Assembly (NCBI GenBank): GCA_002292805.1 | Contig: DBCA01000080.1 | Coordinates: 1 to 12,665 of the forward strand | Length of the DNA: 12,665 bases | Direction: 5' to 3' | Origin: Caryophanales bacterium UBA970 | GTDB taxonomy: Bacteria; Bacillota_I; Bacilli_A; RFN20; CAG-826 | Shown: positions 6,554-12,665 of the stretch, piece after piece | How positions within the stretch are numbered: the first letter of the stretch is position 1 | Layout of the letters: each line of letters opens with the position of its first letter | Position numbers and translations under genes: made by a program | Notes under the pieces: model-generated | Databases searched by the model: none | Seen by the model: only the letters and a program-made list of their open reading frames with translations | What the model was told of the DNA's origin: nothing

Positions 6554-7068
6554 GGTTTTAAGACCTCTTTCATTTTTTGGATTGCGGCTTGATACTTCCA
6601 CAACACGGTGCCAATGGGGATGTTTAGCATCATAGCTATTTCTCGATGCTTGTATTCCCCAAGCGCGTATAAGAACAGAATCGTTTGCTCATCCTTATCT
6701 AATACCTTTTTTGCCGATCGGATGATGGGGGACGCTAGATCATAAACATCACGATCGCTTGGCATGGTCTCTTCTAACACCTCACGATCGACTTGCGATT
6801 CATGCTTACGGTGTTTGATGAGATCAAAGGCCGTATGCTTGGCGATGGTCAGAAGCCAATTCATCCCATTATCATTCGATCGATAGGAAGCAATTCGGTC
6901 TAGCACCTTGAGATAAGTATCTTGCATCACATCTTCCGCGAGTTGTTGATCATACAAATAGGGAATGATGGAGGCAAAAACTGCAAATCTCGTTGTGTCA
7001 TAGAGGGTTTTGAGTGATGCTTGATTCCCTTGTTGGATGTCAAGAAGTAAAGTATTGATGGGTTTCAT
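6550..7068 (-). CDS. ECF-family RNA polymerase sigma factor
   Basis: A 172-residue sigma-70 family protein of the extracytoplasmic-function type with only regions 2 and 4. Region 2 spans about 13-88: GNQASLKTLYDTT, core-binding AEDVMQDTYLKVL (44-56), then NWLLTIAKHTAFDLIKHRKHE, which covers the -10 recognition part. Region 4 spans about 120-170: DKDEQTILFLYALGEYKHREIAMMLNIPIGTVLWKYQ, a helix-turn-helix for the -35 element. It overlaps the next gene by ATGA, the standard arrangement of an ECF sigma with its membrane-bound regulator. The ATG at 7068 has no clear ribosome site (GAGGGG lies about 20 bases up), and no earlier in-frame start is present. Confidence 0.92.
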   Translation of the reverse strand: MKPINTLLLDIQQGNQASLKTLYDTTRFAVFASIIPYLYDQQLAEDVMQDTYLKVLDRIASYRSNDNGMNWLLTIAKHTAFDLIKHRKHESQVDREVLEETMPSDRDVYDLASPIIRSAKKVLDKDEQTILFLYALGEYKHREIAMMLNIPIGTVLWKYQAAIQKMKEVLKP

Positions 7069-7080
7069 TAACTTTACTTT

Positions 7081-7108
7081 ATTACAAATCCCCTCTTCTT
7101 TATCTCAA
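7081..7108 (-). promoter_or_regulatory. Possible promoter of the sigma-factor gene
   Basis: The minus strand shows TTGAGA (7103-7108), 16 bases, then TGTAAT (7081-7086), each 5 of 6 matches to sigma-A boxes. The start point would leave a leader of about five bases. An inverted repeat AACACC/GGTGTT (7116-7121, 7134-7139) lies just upstream. I could not identify a convincing self-recognised ECF promoter. Confidence 0.3.
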
Positions 7109-7221
7109 CAACATCAACACCCACTGACCAATAGGTGTTATAAGTAATACGATTTAGGTATTGATTTTATTGGTGAATGCAACTATTGAGCATGAAAGGT
7201 AGGTTAAGTCCTTGGTCAAAT

Positions 7222-7253
7222 AAAAAAAACCAAATCATTTAATGATTTGGTTT
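7222..7253 (-). terminator. Intrinsic terminator after the small membrane-protein gene
   Basis: A perfect 12-bp stem (AAACCAAATCAT, 7227-7238, with its complement at 7242-7253) and three-base loop is followed on the minus strand by a run of eight T. It separates the gene ending at 7298 from the sigma gene downstream, so the sigma gene needs its own promoter. Confidence 0.85.
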
Positions 7254-7269
7254 AATGAAGATAATCAAC

Positions 7270-7292
7270 TCATGAACCGATGTGGTTCATGA
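7270..7292. repeat. Hairpin just after the small membrane-protein gene
   Basis: Nine-base arms TCATGAACC (7270-7278) and GGTTCATGA (7284-7292) with a five-base loop lie between the stop codon at 7298 and the terminator. There is no T run after it, so it is not itself a terminator; it may stabilise the 3' end. Confidence 0.5.
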
Positions 7293-7297
7293 ATAAG

Positions 7298-7525
7298 TTA
7301 TTCTTTGACGTAGCCGATGTTGGAAGCTTTTTTTGGATCAAAGGTTAAGTTTAAGATCGATGCAACTAAACCATAAATTCCAAACGTAAGCATGGTGAGA
7401 AAAATATAGGCGAGGGTTCTGCTCTTAAAACCTTCTGGTTTTAAGCTTGAGTGATTAATGATAATGCTACCAATAAATCCCAAGAAGAATGTGAGCAAGA
7501 ATCGGACTAAGTTTTTGTTATCCAT
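7298..7525 (-). CDS. Small two-helix membrane protein (TM2-like)
   Basis: A 75-residue protein from ATG at 7525, chosen because AGGAG sits eight bases before it; the frame extends further upstream without a ribosome site. Two membrane helices are clear: about 7-24 (VRFLLTFFLGFIGSIIIN) and 38-60 (LAYIFLTMLTFGIYGLVASIL), joined by a short loop NHSSLKPEGFKSR. The pattern of a glycine-rich first helix, basic loop, second helix with TFGIYGL, and a terminal NIGYVKE resembles TM2/NINE-type small membrane proteins, whose role is not established. It stands alone: a terminator follows it and a pseudogene lies upstream. Confidence 0.75.
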   Translation of the reverse strand: MDNKNLVRFLLTFFLGFIGSIIINHSSLKPEGFKSRTLAYIFLTMLTFGIYGLVASILNLTFDPKKASNIGYVKE

Positions 7526-7665
7526 TTTTGGACTCCTTTCTTCCATCATACTAGAAATCTTCATCATTAGGTAATAAATTGAATGGATAGATCTTCTTGA
7601 TGAAAAAGCAGTCCTTGTTGGTCCCAAATAACGCTTAGTGACGGTGATATCGATTCAACCTTGAC

Positions 7666-8013
7666 CTATGAACGTGGATACTGTTGCTTAAACAACCTAA
7701 CGATCGCCTTTAAATCGTCGGTAAGATAGGATAAAGCCTTGGTTTCTATCTCTTTAGGAATCCCATAAAATGCTTCGGCAATTGAACCAGTCATCGCGGC
7801 AATCGTATCGGAATCTCCGCCGATAGAAATGGCGTTACGAATGGCATCTTCAAAACCATTTGATTCTAAAAACGCCACTATCGCTTGGGGGGTACTTCCT
7901 TGAGCGGTGACATCAAAAGTATAGGTCGGTCGAATTTGATCTAACGTAAAATTCAATGGATAATAATGCTTTTGAATATGTACCTTGATGTCTTGTTTTG
8001 ATGCTTTTTTTGA
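7666..8013 (-). pseudogene. C-terminal remnant of an ADP-ribosylglycohydrolase gene
   Basis: About 115 residues read open from just after a TAA stop (8014-8016) to TAG at 7666. The sequence matches the C-terminal half of the ADP-ribosylglycohydrolase (DraG-like) family: HYYPLNFTLDQIRPTY, GSTPQAIVAFLESNGFEDAIRNAI, and the metal-binding ISIGGDSDTIAAMTGSIAEAFYGIP. Intact members are about 250-300 residues and carry further metal ligands in the N-terminal half, which is missing here. Homology continues upstream of the only possible start (TTG at 7956), back to about 8010, and there is no ribosome site. I therefore read this as a truncated, dead gene rather than a short one. Nothing homologous to the missing half is visible in the next 100 bases. 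Confidence 0.8.
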
Positions 8014-8120
8014 TTAGAACTTAGAGATTGGAGCTCCATATGTTAAGAAAGAAAGATTATAATTAAAAGTAATATAATTTCTTCATATCAATGATTTAAA
8101 AAAATAATTTACTTAAATGG

Positions 8121-8198
8121 TTATAAAGCGACGATAATGACGATAATGACCACGAAGAACACAATCCAAACGATTCGTAAGATGTTTAAAAGCTTCAT
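8121..8198 (-). CDS. 25-residue hydrophobic membrane microprotein
   Basis: ATG at 8196-8198 overlaps the TGA of the upstream TPR-like gene (ATGA) and follows GAGGAAAG at ideal spacing, so it should be translated. The product begins MKLLNILR and continues with a pure membrane helix, IVWIVFFVVIIVIIVAL, ending at TAA (8121-8123). One short basic N-terminus plus one helix implies a single-pass inner-membrane peptide with its N-terminus inside. Part of the helix is coded by a short direct DNA repeat (GACGATAAT twice, 8130-8148 region). It is the third gene of the adhesin unit and may be a small subunit or regulator of the two larger proteins. No family is recognised. Confidence 0.7.
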   Translation of the reverse strand: MKLLNILRIVWIVFFVVIIVIIVAL

Positions 8199-9010
8199 TT
8201 TGCTTTCCTCATTTTTTCTAAGATGCGGGTTTTTCTGCCTTGATAACCTTGAACAGTTTTATCATTCAAGTTAAGTTGAAGTGCTTCATCTACAATCTCC
8301 AATGCTTCTTTAAAGAGTTTTTTCTTTTCTAAGATAATGGCTAAACGTGTGTAGGAATAAACATACTGATCTTTTCGCTTTAGCGTACTGCGATTCAGGT
8401 TAACGTCCAGTTCAGCTAAGGTGTGAGCATACGCTAAGAAAGCAGGGTCTTTTCTTCGGAAATATGCTGTACGCGTTGCAATTTCATAAAGAATGGTTTG
8501 GGTTTGTGAATTGCCTTCTGATAAATAAAGCATTTCATCTGTTAATACTTTTAATAATTCCAAGCTCATGAGTTTACGATAGGCATACAAGGAATTAAAA
8601 ACAAACTTAAAGAATAATTGGTTATCTCCATCTGGATTAAACTGAAGTGTTTTGACCATATGCGAAGGATGGTCAAGAACATAAAACTCATCAAACAATT
8701 GTTTTTGACTTGGGGTGAGTGAAGGATAAAAACCTTGTCGGACATTCAAGGATTTGGAAAAGATTTCTACATCTGCAAAATCAACTTCCTCTTCTTTTTC
8801 AGTTTCTTTTTCTTCTTCAACGATGACTGAAGAAGGAACCACCGTGGTTTCAACGACTGCAACTTTATTTAAATTCTGGTCCTTTGGTTTCTTAAAAGGT
8901 TCCACTTTCAGCTTCGTATCTAAAATAGTTTGGTTTTTAGGTAGAGCAATAAATAAGACAACGGCACCAGCAATCCAAATTAGAATTAATAGGATCTTAA
9001 CGATAATCAT
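8195..9010 (-). CDS. Membrane-anchored TPR-like protein
   Basis: A 271-residue protein. Residues 2-22 form a membrane helix (IIVKILLILIWIAGAVVLFIAL), followed by a lysine-rich stretch (25-49), an acidic stretch (64-78, EEEKETEKEEEVDFAD) and a mostly helical domain (about 95-268). The last part (about 215-268, YSYTRLAIILEKKKLFKEALEIVDEALQLNLNDKTVQGY) has the TPR spacing. Positive charges just after the helix suggest the body is cytoplasmic. Residues 95-108 (YPSLTPSQKQLFDE) resemble a motif in the helical repeats of the neighbouring adhesin. It is joined by ATGA overlaps to the adhesin gene upstream and the microprotein gene downstream, so the three are probably made together. Exact function unknown. 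Confidence 0.75.
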   Translation of the reverse strand: MIIVKILLILIWIAGAVVLFIALPKNQTILDTKLKVEPFKKPKDQNLNKVAVVETTVVPSSVIVEEEKETEKEEEVDFADVEIFSKSLNVRQGFYPSLTPSQKQLFDEFYVLDHPSHMVKTLQFNPDGDNQLFFKFVFNSLYAYRKLMSLELLKVLTDEMLYLSEGNSQTQTILYEIATRTAYFRRKDPAFLAYAHTLAELDVNLNRSTLKRKDQYVYSYTRLAIILEKKKLFKEALEIVDEALQLNLNDKTVQGYQGRKTRILEKMRKAK

Positions 9011-11613
9011 GCTTTGGCCTCGGCTTTCTTTTTCTTAAGGTAAAAGGCAACGGCGATGCCTGCACCTGCAAGTAAATGGAAGACAAGAATCGAGAAAGAT
9101 GTGCCGCGATAATTGACCATATCTACAAACGCGGTTGCTTCTGTTTCGCGTTGCGCTAACAAGGCAACAACGACTTCGTCAATCATTGCTTGTTGTTCTG
9201 GGGTTAAGTTATCATAAGCGCCACGAGCTTGGCCAACCCGACCAACGTCATCCATGTTGTTGACGGAGAGATCATTAATCTGATCAATGACAGTTTGGAC
9301 GATTCTTAAATTCCGAAGGATTGCTTCAACCCTTTCAAGTTCGGTGATTAATTCTTCATCAAACAAAGCTTTTTGAGCATTGGTTAATCCTTCATAGGCT
9401 TCACGAATAGCAATCACATCATCTTCATCCGCCAACGTGATGGGATCATTAAATATAAATTGTTCTGCCACGGAGACGACCGCGTTCAAATCCACGATTC
9501 TAGTTTCAGCAACGACAAGCCGTTGGAGTAAAGCTGAATCAAATAGAGATTTTTGATCTTGATTTAAGGCGTTGTATTGTTCTCTCAAGGTGGCTACGAG
9601 TTCAGCGTCTTCTAAAGTCACTGGATTGGGTAAGGGATTAAAAAGTGCTTCCGTGTTGGCAACCACAGTGAGATTGTGGATACGAATTTCTGCGCGTTCA
9701 ATCGTTTGGCGAATGTCTTCAGGGACGTAAGTGCCTTGTTTGGTGGTTAGTGAGGCAAGCAAAGCTTTGGCATCCAATAAACTTTGAGCATACGTTAAAT
9801 TCAAAGGATCTGGCCATGCTTCTACCATCGCAATTAAATTTTCTACTGGGGTCGCATCAACCCAAGCTGCATAGAGAGTGACATCTTCTGCTGGCATGGC
9901 AAAGGCAGCAAAAGGTTGAGTCAATTCGCTATCAAGATACCAGCCATCAAAGAAGGCATGGTCTTTGACTGGGGTCGGAATCGTCGTCACCTGGGTACCA
10001 AAGGAGAATTGGGTGTCATTGATGACATTCCCACCGAAGGTTTCATAACGAAGCGAATAGGCATTGACTAACCACTTTGCATAAAGCGTGACATCATTCA
10101 TTGGCATCGTGGTGAAGGTATATGGCGTGGTCAAGGATTCATCACTAAACCAACCATCAAAGGTATGACCTAATTTGGTTGGATTGCTTGGGGCATTGAC
10201 CGTGGTTTCAAACCCTTGGGTTAGATCATCGATGACGCTTCCACCATTGGTTTCAAATTGAATGGTGTAAGGATCGGCAGTCCATTTTGGAAATAGAGTC
10301 GAATCTGCACTTGTACTTAATTGGGTGACTTCATTTTCGAATGTATCTTCGCTATACCAACCACCAAAGGTGTAACCCGTTCTGGTTGGCGTTAATAGTG
10401 CTAATGGATCCGAGGTTGGATACCATAGTTCTTCTAAGGTTTCTCCTAATGGATCAAGATACCTCACTTTAAGAAAATTAACGGTCGTAATCGTGGATGT
10501 ATTGCTTATTGAGTCAAATGCCCGAACGAGAACTTGCCTTGTACCAAAAGGAACTTCTGTGTCCAGGGTTGCTGGTGCATACGCTGCATCATCCATTTTG
10601 TATTCATAAAAGATATTGCCACCGGCATTATCCGTACTTGTCGGACTTAATGTGTATCCTGTTTCCGTTCTTAAGGGAGTAACGGCAGGTGCCGTTGGGG
10701 CAGTCTTATCAACGATATATTGACTAAGGTCTGTCATGTCAATGCCACCGGGTAAATATTGATTGGCAGCATACATATGATTTAAGAATAAACCAAGCGT
10801 TAACCCACCACTACTGACGGTAATCCCCGCATAGAATTGGTCGGTTAGATCGGCCATCGAGATATTTGAATAAGACACGGTTGGTTGAGTTGGGCGAACA
10901 TAAGAGTTATCAAATCGAACACGAATCTCTAAATTACCAGTATCAGCATCCAAATCAATCCACATCTTGTAAATACGTAGTAATCCATAGTTTACAACCC
11001 CAGGAGAAATCGTACCCAAGTCAACATCGATGTTTTGATAATCACCAATTAATGCAGCATCCGTGGTATTGCCATTCTTCGCCACCGAAACTTGTAATCC
11101 AGTGGAGTTGATTGGGTTTGGTCTCCAGGTTGAAAAGCGAATAGCAACACTGTTATTAATCGAACCTGTTGCATACCCTGCTCTTTCTTTCACTCTGAAA
11201 TCATCTCTAGCTAAAACAAAAGAGAACCCATCTCCAGCCCATTGATACACTCCTTTATGAAGAGAAAACTCAAAAAAAGTAGAAATACCCTTGCGTTCTG
11301 AACGAGAGATATCAACCTTATTTTTTAAAAATAGTGAGTTATGTTTGATCTGATGTCCCGCTGGCATCAAATGCATCGTTTGATTTCCTTGCCAAGTCGC
11401 CAAATCCGGAGCAGTTGCATATTTAAAATTAGAATCCGCTTGGCTAAAATAACCGCTTGAAACGAAATCATCCATATTTGCTAAAGTAGACATTGCCGAT
11501 CCAAAAACAAGTGGTGTTTTTGTACTCGCTTGAACAGAAAGACTTGATGGTCCTTCCAACAAAATGGTTGAGATTAAAGCAATCGATAGTATCCCCAATA
11601 ATTGTTTTTTCAT
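9007..11613 (-). CDS. L-type-lectin-like surface adhesin with Flg_new and helical repeats
   Basis: Start ATG 11613 is chosen (868 residues) because GTGAGG lies seven bases before it; the frame runs four codons further up to a GTG within that ribosome site. Order: signal peptide (1-30, MKKQLLGILSIALIST..VQAS); L-type-lectin-like domain (about 40-300, with WAGDGFSFVLARDD, 125-138); Ig-like domain (about 303-383, DKTAPTAPAV..VLVRAFDS); three InlB/Flg_new repeats (about 383-444, 448-514, 518-584, each with G-x-x-F-x-GWY/F and ending YAKW/YAAW); four helical repeats of about 60 residues (587-831, with Y..L...QK.LFDE); a membrane helix (840-859) and the basic tail KKKKAEAKA. There is no LPXTG, so it is held in the membrane directly. 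It probably binds glycans or host/community surfaces; ligand unknown. It heads a three-gene unit. Confidence 0.85.
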   Translation of the reverse strand: MKKQLLGILSIALISTILLEGPSSLSVQASTKTPLVFGSAMSTLANMDDFVSSGYFSQADSNFKYATAPDLATWQGNQTMHLMPAGHQIKHNSLFLKNKVDISRSERKGISTFFEFSLHKGVYQWAGDGFSFVLARDDFRVKERAGYATGSINNSVAIRFSTWRPNPINSTGLQVSVAKNGNTTDAALIGDYQNIDVDLGTISPGVVNYGLLRIYKMWIDLDADTGNLEIRVRFDNSYVRPTQPTVSYSNISMADLTDQFYAGITVSSGGLTLGLFLNHMYAANQYLPGGIDMTDLSQYIVDKTAPTAPAVTPLRTETGYTLSPTSTDNAGGNIFYEYKMDDAAYAPATLDTEVPFGTRQVLVRAFDSISNTSTITTVNFLKVRYLDPLGETLEELWYPTSDPLALLTPTRTGYTFGGWYSEDTFENEVTQLSTSADSTLFPKWTADPYTIQFETNGGSVIDDLTQGFETTVNAPSNPTKLGHTFDGWFSDESLTTPYTFTTMPMNDVTLYAKWLVNAYSLRYETFGGNVINDTQFSFGTQVTTIPTPVKDHAFFDGWYLDSELTQPFAAFAMPAEDVTLYAAWVDATPVENLIAMVEAWPDPLNLTYAQSLLDAKALLASLTTKQGTYVPEDIRQTIERAEIRIHNLTVVANTEALFNPLPNPVTLEDAELVATLREQYNALNQDQKSLFDSALLQRLVVAETRIVDLNAVVSVAEQFIFNDPITLADEDDVIAIREAYEGLTNAQKALFDEELITELERVEAILRNLRIVQTVIDQINDLSVNNMDDVGRVGQARGAYDNLTPEQQAMIDEVVVALLAQRETEATAFVDMVNYRGTSFSILVFHLLAGAGIAVAFYLKKKKAEAKA

Positions 11614-11848
11614 AATGAACCTCACTTTATATGTTATTAAAAAAGCATGTAAATCGAAAAAACAAAGAGGACTAAATACTTACATTAATTTATTGTTAGT
11701 TCTTTTTTTTAAATTAACAATCCATTGATTCACAATCACCTTTAAATGATTCGATTAATCGATCTTAATAACAAAGATACTCAATCCGTGTGTTTAATAA
11801 TCAAAATAAATTATTCCAAACAAGCGATTTAGTTCCGACACGGATAAA
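11614..11848. other. Intergenic region between the Doc toxin and adhesin genes
   Basis: No gene is visible. It holds the leader of the adhesin gene, a 12-bp palindrome TCGATTAATCGA (11751-11762), an imperfect inverted repeat (11692-11701 with 11712-11721) and a long-range pair CCGTGT/ACACGG (11786-11791 with 11838-11843). None has a following T run, so I see no confident terminator, and I could not place a convincing promoter for the adhesin. Confidence 0.5.
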
Positions 11849-12223
11849 TTACTGAGTTACTTTGTTTAACCAAATCAAAAGATCATCATAGGTCATCGAA
11901 TTGTTGGCAAGGGATAATCCAACCCTCACAACTTCGACGATCGAAGGTGCATAATCAATTTCATGAAACCTTAAAAATAACCCAAGCATATGCATCGATA
12001 TTCTTTTGTTACCGTCAATAAAAGCATGATTTCTATTTAAGGCAAAGCATAATCTTGCTGCTTTTTCAATCACAGAGGGGTACAGTTCTTTTCCATCAAA
12101 CGTTTGATAGATTGAGCTTATCGCCGAATCAATCAGGGTCACATCTTTAATGCCTTGTTCTCCACCACTGGTTTCAATTAATCGTTCATGAACTGCGACG
12201 ACCATCTCGAAAGTAAAAATCAT
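11849..12223 (-). CDS. doc: Doc-family toxin (death-on-curing)
   Basis: A 124-residue protein of Doc length with the Doc version of the Fic motif, HAFIDGNKRI (66-75): H66, D70, N72, K73, R74. The earlier segment LIDSAISSIYQTFDGKELYPSVIEKAARLCFAL fits the Doc family, which starts with a short N-terminal part and the LFDGN-type loop. Unlike true Fic enzymes, Doc has K in place of G in the motif, binds ATP in the opposite orientation and phosphorylates elongation factor EF-Tu, stopping translation. The gene overlaps its antitoxin by ATGA (12220-12223), and the Phd-like protein should block the active site. The second Fic-fold protein of the window (437-1294) has the adenylyltransferase form of the motif, so the two should not be functionally equivalent. 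Confidence 0.9.
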   Translation of the reverse strand: MIFTFEMVVAVHERLIETSGGEQGIKDVTLIDSAISSIYQTFDGKELYPSVIEKAARLCFALNRNHAFIDGNKRISMHMLGLFLRFHEIDYAPSIVEVVRVGLSLANNSMTYDDLLIWLNKVTQ

Positions 12224-12468
12224 TTCGCCAATTCTTTATATGCATCCGCGTATTCTTTGAGTAAGTTTTCGGAAAGATATTTGAACTTAAGTTTTTCGTA
12301 TTCTTTGATAAAGTTTGGCCCCATCGTTTGTATATCTAAAAGGATAAAGACAGGTTTATTTCTTTTAAATATGACTGCATCACCAAATTTCGTCGCGTGA
12401 TTGGCTACCTTACTAAAATTTTGATTGGCTTCTGTAATACTAACAATTTTGTTTGTTGAGATCATCAT
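12220..12468 (-). CDS. phd: Phd/YefM-family antitoxin
   Basis: I start the gene at ATG 12468 (82 residues), since GGAGGAG lies just before it; an ATG at 12483 overlaps that ribosome site. The N-terminal part (MMISTNKIVSITEANQNFSKVANHATKFGDAVIFKRNKPVFILLD) is the Phd/YefM DNA-binding and dimer domain. The C-terminal part (about 50-82, YEKLKFKYLSENLLKEYADAYKELAK) is the toxin-binding helix that covers Doc. Proteins of this type repress their own promoter, more strongly together with Doc (conditional cooperativity). The repeated half-sites just upstream fit this. Confidence 0.88.
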   Translation of the reverse strand: MMISTNKIVSITEANQNFSKVANHATKFGDAVIFKRNKPVFILLDIQTMGPNFIKEYEKLKFKYLSENLLKEYADAYKELAK

Positions 12469-12492
12469 AGGCTGCTCCTCCATTGTGGTTTC

Positions 12493-12501
12493 ATCATACC
12501 A
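12493..12501 (-). promoter_or_regulatory. Extended -10 promoter of phd-doc
   Basis: The minus strand reads TGGTATGAT, a TGn-extended -10 box, 25 bases before the phd ATG. A second candidate TATAAT lies within the operator repeats (12515-12520). Which is used cannot be told from sequence. Confidence 0.4.
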
Positions 12502-12502
12502 T

Positions 12503-12540
12503 ATAATAGGTATTATTATACCTATTTAATTACCTATTAT
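12503..12540. repeat. Three operator half-sites upstream of phd-doc
   Basis: ATAATAGGTA (12503-12512) pairs perfectly with TACCTATTAT (12531-12540), and a third half-site TACCTATT (12519-12526) lies between. The first and third also form a tight palindrome AATAGGTAT-N4-ATACCTATT (12505-12526). Multiple half-sites are typical of Phd-Doc autoregulation. Confidence 0.7.
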
Positions 12541-12632
12541 AAAGCATTTATTTTTACTACTTCACTTAGTCATTGGAGTCTATTTATGTATGATACTTAT
12601 AAATAATGAGTCTCGCTATTGATAAGTACTGA

Positions 12633-12660
12633 TTGATTTTCAATTAGCGTACGTTATAAT
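12633..12660 (+). promoter_or_regulatory. Rightward promoter running out of the window
   Basis: TTGATT (12633-12638), 16 bases, then a perfect TATAAT (12655-12660). The -10 box is bracketed by CGTAC (12649-12653) and GTACG (12661-12665), so a palindrome appears to be cut by the window edge, as at the ATPase promoter. The gene served is outside the window. Confidence 0.4.
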
Positions 12661-12665
12661 GTACG

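Noticed and set aside
6554..6601. Longer N-terminus for the 860-residue protein
   Set aside because: It would lie wholly within the sigma gene and lacks a ribosome site, while ATG 6553 has both AGAGGT and the ATGA overlap.
7526..7627. Longer N-terminus for the small TM2-like protein
   Set aside because: The extra residues are not membrane-like or conserved-looking, and the AGGAG site serves the ATG at 7525.
7666..7956. A genuine short gene starting at TTG 7956
   Set aside because: Homology to the glycohydrolase family continues upstream of that codon and there is no ribosome site, so a truncated remnant fits better.
8080..8120. Terminator after the microprotein gene
   Set aside because: ATTTA/TAAAT followed by T-rich DNA is too short and AT-rich to call with confidence.
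8754..9038. Plus-strand open frame rich in serine
   Set aside because: It is the complement of the acidic GAA/GAG-rich part of the TPR-like gene, with no start signal.
11692..11843. Terminators after the doc gene
   Set aside because: The inverted repeats have T-rich loops or very long loops, but no T run follows a stem on the minus strand.
1..12665. tRNA, rRNA, CRISPR array, transposase or riboswitch
   Set aside because: No cloverleaf, regular repeat-spacer series, transposase motif or long conserved leader was seen on either strand.

Overview
The window reads as an accessory stretch of a low-GC, Gram-positive-lineage genome (Bacillota or a wall-less relative of the Acholeplasma/Izemoplasma type). 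Supporting signs are AT-rich intergenic DNA, Shine-Dalgarno-led genes, TGG for Trp with TGA used only as stop (standard code), InlB-type (Flg_new) surface repeats, and a surface protein held by a C-terminal membrane helix with no LPXTG sorting motif. The placement is an inference of moderate to low confidence. Every gene but one (1433-1765) is on the minus strand.

Left third (1-3784), a toxin/defence-like cluster: a cut-off small protein gene (1-227), a class III Fic adenylyltransferase with a BRO-N/DinD-like N-terminal domain (437-1294), a divergent small gene paralogous to the cut-off one (1433-1765), a Phd/YefM-ParE/RelE toxin-antitoxin pair (1832-2391), and a DUF4143-type AAA ATPase (2597-3784). 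Each promoter region carries inverted repeats. The fic operator-like palindrome (AGTTGTC-N11-GACAACT) occurs a second time, almost identical, inside the fic reading frame. The ATPase promoter has two near-identical palindromes with centres 40 bp apart. Both fic and the ATPase gene have TATAAT six bases before ATG, so both mRNAs are probably leaderless.

Middle (3971-8016): an ECF sigma factor gene overlapping (ATGA) a gene for an 860-residue single-pass membrane protein whose outer part looks like four degenerate modules of about 180-190 residues. This is a candidate sensor/anti-sigma partner. Then come a strong intrinsic terminator, a 75-residue two-helix membrane protein, and the C-terminal remnant of an ADP-ribosylglycohydrolase gene.

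Right third (8121-11613): a three-gene unit joined by two ATGA overlaps. It encodes an 868-residue L-type-lectin-like adhesin (lectin, Ig-like, three Flg_new repeats, four helical repeats, membrane helix), a 271-residue membrane-anchored TPR-like protein, and a 25-residue all-hydrophobic microprotein. Last comes a Phd-Doc pair (11849-12468) with three operator half-sites, then a probable rightward promoter running off the end.

Taken together, this is a toxin-antitoxin/Fic cluster flanking two envelope-directed systems: a signalling pair (sigma plus ectodomain protein) and an adhesin unit.
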